Shown here piece by piece: positions 60,659 through 64,000 of a stretch of DNA of 64,000 bases. The stretch's first letter is position 1, and every line of letters begins with the position of its first letter. The stretch comes from Ferruginibacter sp. (GTDB taxonomy: Bacteria > Bacteroidota > Bacteroidia > Chitinophagales > Chitinophagaceae): positions 1,240,001 through 1,304,000 of the forward strand of contig JAHBTP010000001.1 of NCBI GenBank assembly GCA_019638485.1. Direction: 5' to 3'. A model generated the notes under the pieces. That model did no database searches. It was given only the letters and a program-made list of their open reading frames with translations, and was not told the DNA's origin. A program made the position numbers and the translations under genes.

Positions 60659-61066
60659 ATGAAAAAGATACTCTCTACTCAGTACAATGCTGCTACTTTT
60701 AATTTAGGATTATTAATATTAAGGTTAAGTGCCGGAGGTATCATTATGATGAACCACGGCTACATGAAACTGACAGGTTTTGGTGGTATGAAAAATGAAT
60801 TTATGGACTTTTTAGGTTTGGGTCCAACCTTCTCATTGAGCCTTTCATTATTTGCAGAGTTTTTCTGTGCCATACTTCTCATTTTAGGTTTATTTACCCG
60901 GGTTGCCGCATTTTTACTTATTATTAATATGGGTGTGGCATTCTTTTTAGCACATGGAGGAAGCTTTACGGATGGCGAATTGCCATTTTTATATCTAAGC
61001 ATATTCTTAACCTTATTATTAATGGGACCGGGTCGCATTAGTATTGATAGAATGATAGGCAAATAA
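60659..61066 (+). CDS. DoxX family membrane protein
   Basis: 135 residues, four transmembrane helices of the DoxX family (LRLSAGGIIMMNHGYMKLTGF, LFAEFFCAILLILGLFTR). Some DoxX proteins reduce oxygen or quinones in thiosulfate oxidation, but most are unassigned. Its stop overlaps the next ATG (TAATG). A TATCTTTA near-box lies at 60624-60631. Confidence 0.82.
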   Translation: MKKILSTQYNAATFNLGLLILRLSAGGIIMMNHGYMKLTGFGGMKNEFMDFLGLGPTFSLSLSLFAEFFCAILLILGLFTRVAAFLLIINMGVAFFLAHGGSFTDGELPFLYLSIFLTLLLMGPGRISIDRMIGK

Positions 61067-61476
61067 TGTTTTCTTCAACAACTCCAATTCGTATTCATTA
61101 TGCGCTCACAGATCAGATGGGTGTGGTGTATCATGGGCATTATGCACAATTTCACGAAATAGGCCGAACGGAAGCGTTGCGGCAACTGGGAGTTACGTAT
61201 AAAGACATCGAGGCGTTGGGAATTATTATGGTGGTGGTGGATATACATACCCGGTTTTTATTACCAGCCCGTTATGATGATTTAATAATAGTAAAGACCA
61301 CCCTGCGCGAATTCCCTGTAGGGCATAAAATTGTTTTTTATGGTGAAATCTTTATAGCTGATAAGCTCATCAACACAAGTACAGTAACCTTGTATATTTT
61401 AGAAGCCAAAGGCATGAAGAAATCAGTACTTCCCGAATATATTAAAGACAAACTTCAGCCTTTTTTTAACACTTAA
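61066..61476 (+). CDS. Acyl-CoA thioesterase (YbgC/FadM, hotdog fold)
   Basis: 136 residues. Hotdog thioesterase of the 4-hydroxybenzoyl-CoA type: the motif YALTDQMGVVYHGHYAQFHEIGRTEALR holds the catalytic Asp (DQMGVVYHG). It hydrolyses short or aryl acyl-CoAs. Coupled to the DoxX gene by one base. Convergent with the carboxypeptidase gene, 9-bp gap. Confidence 0.87.
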   Translation: MFSSTTPIRIHYALTDQMGVVYHGHYAQFHEIGRTEALRQLGVTYKDIEALGIIMVVVDIHTRFLLPARYDDLIIVKTTLREFPVGHKIVFYGEIFIADKLINTSTVTLYILEAKGMKKSVLPEYIKDKLQPFFNT

Positions 61477-61485
61477 TCAATCTAT

Positions 61486-62880
61486 TTATTTTAACACATC
61501 AAGAACACGCCACATTTTTTCGCGAACAGTGGTAGCGCTTCCATAGAAATTATTCACTATAAATGCAACCAGGTAACTTCGTCCACCCTTACCAGTTATT
61601 ATACCGGTATAAGACCTAACTCCATTCATATAACCACTCTTTAATTTCATTCCATTCATTTCAGGCAATGCTTCATAAAAGGAATTATACCAATTACGTT
61701 TTTGTGCATATTCCAAAATTTTAACCAACACATCAGCAGTAACCCGGTTAGCCGGCGACAGTCCGCTCCCATCACTAATATTTAAAGCATCAGGAAGAAT
61801 TCCTTTTTGATTCCAAAATGCTTTAATAATATTCACCGCTTGCTCATTGGTTGCTTCCTTACCTTTTAAAAAAGCCATTGATTTGATAAATGCTTCACCA
61901 TACAAATTGATGCTCTTATTCATAAACCAATGGTTCATACTTGTAAATGGAGGTGACCAAAGGGTATCCAATACTTTATCCTTCAATTCAGCATAAGGTC
62001 TTTTATCATGCAGTAATGCCGATGAAACCAGTACTTCACCAACTTGTATTCCTTTCGATTCAAGGAAGGTCTTCAACTCCTTTCCCATAAAAAGTGCCGG
62101 TGAAGGCATAGCTGCTTTCACGGTAATCATTTTTCCGGGAGCAATTTTTCCTGTTATAAAAGCCTGCTGTTGGTAAGGTGCTGAATAAACAATTGATTTG
62201 TCACCAATACCAGGCTTACCTGTTTTTACAAAGTTTATCAGATAATCATTCATCCAGGAAGGGCGAGTGCCTATAATTTTAGTACCATCCTCTTCATTCC
62301 TGCCGGGCTCCAGGTCAATCTCATACATATTTTCTTTCCAGTTTAGACTCCAGCAGCCGGCACCATAATAATTTCCAATATCTTCCCAAACCCAACCCGG
62401 AGGTGTAGGTTGATAACCAAAATTGATATCTTTAAGAACAAGGCCTCCTTTAAGTGAAGACACTTTATTTTTCTTTAATGTAATCCAAATTTTATTAAAA
62501 ATATTTTCTGCCCTTGTGGTGTCCCACCGTTCACTTCCCAATGTAGGATCTCCTCTGCCATCAATAATTAAAACATTATCTTCTTCATTTAAATCCGCGG
62601 CAATAGAAATGATTGTTGGAAAACGAAAAGAGCTTTCCAGCAATTCAAAAGAAGTGGCAGAGGTTACCACTTTTAAAGAACTCGCCGGGATGAGCCCCAG
62701 ATCCGGATTTTTACTAAAAATAATTTTCCCGGTTTGCGCTTCTTTAATTACTAATCCGATTGAAGCATGTCGAAATTGCGAATCAACCTCCATCTTGCTC
62801 ACTGCTCGTTGCAATACATCATGCTGGCCAAACACAACCAAATTGAAAATACAAAACAATAAGCCAAAAACAAATCTCAT
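61486..62880 (-). CDS. dacB: D-alanyl-D-alanine carboxypeptidase/endopeptidase (PBP4 family)
   Basis: 464 residues. A signal peptide (about 1-18) and the S13 PBP4 fold. The catalytic SxxK is in PASSLKVVTS (about 62-71), the SGL motif in SDGSGLSPANR, and the KTG-like motif KSGYMNG near 415. These enzymes trim or hydrolyse peptide cross-links in peptidoglycan. Divergent from cinA, with no consensus -7 box in the 30-bp gap. Confidence 0.9.
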   Translation of the reverse strand: MRFVFGLLFCIFNLVVFGQHDVLQRAVSKMEVDSQFRHASIGLVIKEAQTGKIIFSKNPDLGLIPASSLKVVTSATSFELLESSFRFPTIISIAADLNEEDNVLIIDGRGDPTLGSERWDTTRAENIFNKIWITLKKNKVSSLKGGLVLKDINFGYQPTPPGWVWEDIGNYYGAGCWSLNWKENMYEIDLEPGRNEEDGTKIIGTRPSWMNDYLINFVKTGKPGIGDKSIVYSAPYQQQAFITGKIAPGKMITVKAAMPSPALFMGKELKTFLESKGIQVGEVLVSSALLHDKRPYAELKDKVLDTLWSPPFTSMNHWFMNKSINLYGEAFIKSMAFLKGKEATNEQAVNIIKAFWNQKGILPDALNISDGSGLSPANRVTADVLVKILEYAQKRNWYNSFYEALPEMNGMKLKSGYMNGVRSYTGIITGKGGRSYLVAFIVNNFYGSATTVREKMWRVLDVLK

Positions 62881-62912
62881 GTTAAGTAAATTGCATTAAA
62901 AATACATAAAGC

Positions 62913-64000
62913 GTGGTTAAAGCAAGCATAATTACAATAGGAGACGAACTACTCATTGGCCAGGTAATAGACACAAACAGCGCTTGGATTGCTAAACAGC
63001 TTAATGAAATAGGCATTTCTTTAATCAAACGAGTAGCTGTTGGCGACAATAGAAATGCCATCATTGAAGCATTACAGCAGGCAATGAATGATACACGGGT
63101 AATCATTATTACCGGTGGGCTTGGCCCAACAGATGATGATATAACAAAGAGTGTTTTAACTGACTTTTTTGGTGGGCCATTGGTAGTAAACAAGGCGGTA
63201 GAAGACCATGTAAAGCATTTATTTAAAGATGTATTTAAAAAACCTATGCCACTCCGCAACCTGCTTCAGGCACAGGTGCCCAGAAGCTGTACCACACTAT
63301 GGAACCCGGTAGGAACCGCCCCCGGAATGCAATTTGAAAAAGGCAATTGTTTTGTGTTTAGCCTCCCGGGTGTACCGTTTGAAATGAAAGAAATGATGAT
63401 AAATAGCGTTGTTCCATTTCTTGCAAACCGATTCAAACTAAAACCCATTCTTCATCGTACGCTGCTAACAGAAGGTATAGGTGAATCTGCGCTTGCCGAT
63501 TTAATAAACGACCTGGAAAAGAATATACCTAAAGGAATATCACTTGCCTATTTGCCCCATTTTGGAATGGTAAGGCTTAGGCTAAGTGCAAATTCCGGAA
63601 TACACGAGAGAATTTTGGATAATCATTTTTCTATTTTGTGTGAGCGGGTAAAGGAATATTTAGTTACACCAACAGATGAAACTTTGCCTGATTTGGTTTT
63701 CAAAAAGCTATTATCCACCCATCGAACATTAAGTACAGCCGAGAGTTGTACAGGAGGATACATTGCACATAAACTCACCCAAAAACCCGGAGCTTCTAAA
63801 ATTTTTAAAGGGAGTGCAGTAGTGTATTCAAACGAAGCCAAAATAAAAATGCTCAGGGTAAATCCTGAAACATTGAATGCACATGGTGCGGTTAGTGAAG
63901 CAGTGGTAAAGGAATTATTATCGGGGGTGCTGCAGCTAATGAATACCGATTACGCACTTGCTATTTCAGGCATATTGGGGCCGGGGGGTGGAACCTCTGA
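62913..64000 (+). CDS. cinA: CinA family competence/damage-inducible protein (3' end outside window)
   Basis: 362 codons seen; the protein runs off the window, so the stop is not visible. The N-terminal MoCF-type domain starts VVKASIITIGDELLIGQVID, with the GGLGPTDDDITK loop (about 74-85). The C-terminal nicotinamide-nucleotide amidohydrolase domain begins LSTAESCTGGYIAH with the active-site Ser-Cys-Thr region, and reaches SGILGPGGGT at the edge. The full protein is about 415 residues. The start must be GTG at 62913 because an in-frame TAA lies at 62907 and no ATG follows in the first residues. NMN deamidase and pyrophosphatase roles are known for the family. Confidence 0.93.
   Translation, partial: MVKASIITIGDELLIGQVIDTNSAWIAKQLNEIGISLIKRVAVGDNRNAIIEALQQAMNDTRVIIITGGLGPTDDDITKSVLTDFFGGPLVVNKAVEDHVKHLFKDVFKKPMPLRNLLQAQVPRSCTTLWNPVGTAPGMQFEKGNCFVFSLPGVPFEMKEMMINSVVPFLANRFKLKPILHRTLLTEGIGESALADLINDLEKNIPKGISLAYLPHFGMVRLRLSANSGIHERILDNHFSILCERVKEYLVTPTDETLPDLVFKKLLSTHRTLSTAESCTGGYIAHKLTQKPGASKIFKGSAVVYSNEAKIKMLRVNPETLNAHGAVSEAVVKELLSGVLQLMNTDYALAISGILGPGGGTS

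Noticed and set aside
1-64000. CRISPR arrays, prophage, insertion sequences
   Set aside because: No regularly spaced direct repeats with unique spacers, no transposase or integrase motifs and no terminal inverted repeats were seen on either strand.

Overview
This 64-kb window is chromosomal DNA of a Bacteroidota bacterium, most likely from the Chitinophagales/Saprospirales/Sphingobacteriales side of the phylum. The lineage call rests on several sequence features. DNA is AT-rich, and Bacteroidota-type promoters (TTG, then about 17-21 nt, then TAnnTTTG) recur in front of many genes, while Shine-Dalgarno sequences are mostly absent. A secreted metalloprotease ends in a type IX secretion sorting domain. 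The window also holds an S46 dipeptidyl-peptidase, a Bacteroidota-type LptD and OstA-like protein, DUF4197, DUF4268 and DUF2279 proteins, and a HU-CCDC81-like membrane protein. I see no rRNA, tRNA, CRISPR array, phage or insertion sequence; it is mostly core genome.

Layout. 0-8.5 kb: envelope biogenesis (PlsC-like acyltransferase, LptD, N-acetylmuramoyl-L-alanine amidase, MCE/MlaD, OstA-like, an unknown secreted protein), then a decayed SGNH-hydrolase fragment. 8.8-14.2 kb: NAD(P)H-hydrate repair enzyme, rhomboid protease, membrane pyrophosphatase, small beta-barrel protein. 14.5-18.1 kb: a BlaI/BlaR1-like pair, a 1.25-kb gene desert, an LEA-type lipoprotein. 18.2-25.4 kb: HMA-domain protein, pyrE and a NUDIX gene, then a long minus-strand run (prfB with a programmed frameshift, proline catabolic dehydrogenase, pyrR, pyrB, coaD, thioesterase, GldL-like). 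25.4-26.4 kb: a gene-free kilobase with a tandem array of about 97-bp units carrying covarying hairpins.

26.4-36 kb: OmpA lipoprotein, DUF4268, Omp85-like barrel, pcm with two small membrane ORFs, phosphohexomutase, DUF2279, S46 peptidase. 36-45.1 kb: a split heterodisulfide-reductase-like Fe-S pair interrupted by an antisense LysE gene, azurin, an SPFH-tail-like protein, a conserved unknown, miaB, a sigma-54 activator, lptE, a TPR-like protein and secG. 45-50 kb: mltG, YihY/BrkB, two thioredoxin-fold proteins, lpdA. 50-64 kb: DUF4197, saccharopine-dehydrogenase-like, M43 protease, glutaminyl cyclase, a four-gene operon (giant TPR protein, beta-barrel, HU-like membrane protein, methyltransferase), DoxX plus thioesterase, a PBP4-type carboxypeptidase, and cinA running off the end.

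How the genes fit together: much of the window serves the outer membrane and wall, with LptD, OstA-like and LptE for LPS transport, MlaD for lipid traffic, an Omp85-like barrel and OmpA, and AmiC-like, MltG and PBP4 enzymes for peptidoglycan. Pyrimidine synthesis (pyrE, pyrB, pyrR) and an Fe-S/azurin electron-transfer group are the other themes. The observations I would follow up first are the structured tandem repeat at 25.8 kb, the RF2 frameshift with a strong SD-like stimulator in a phylum that rarely uses SD, the repeated placement of TAnnTTTG boxes only 4-6 nt before start codons (possible leaderless mRNAs), and the TPR/barrel/HU-like operon at 54-60 kb.
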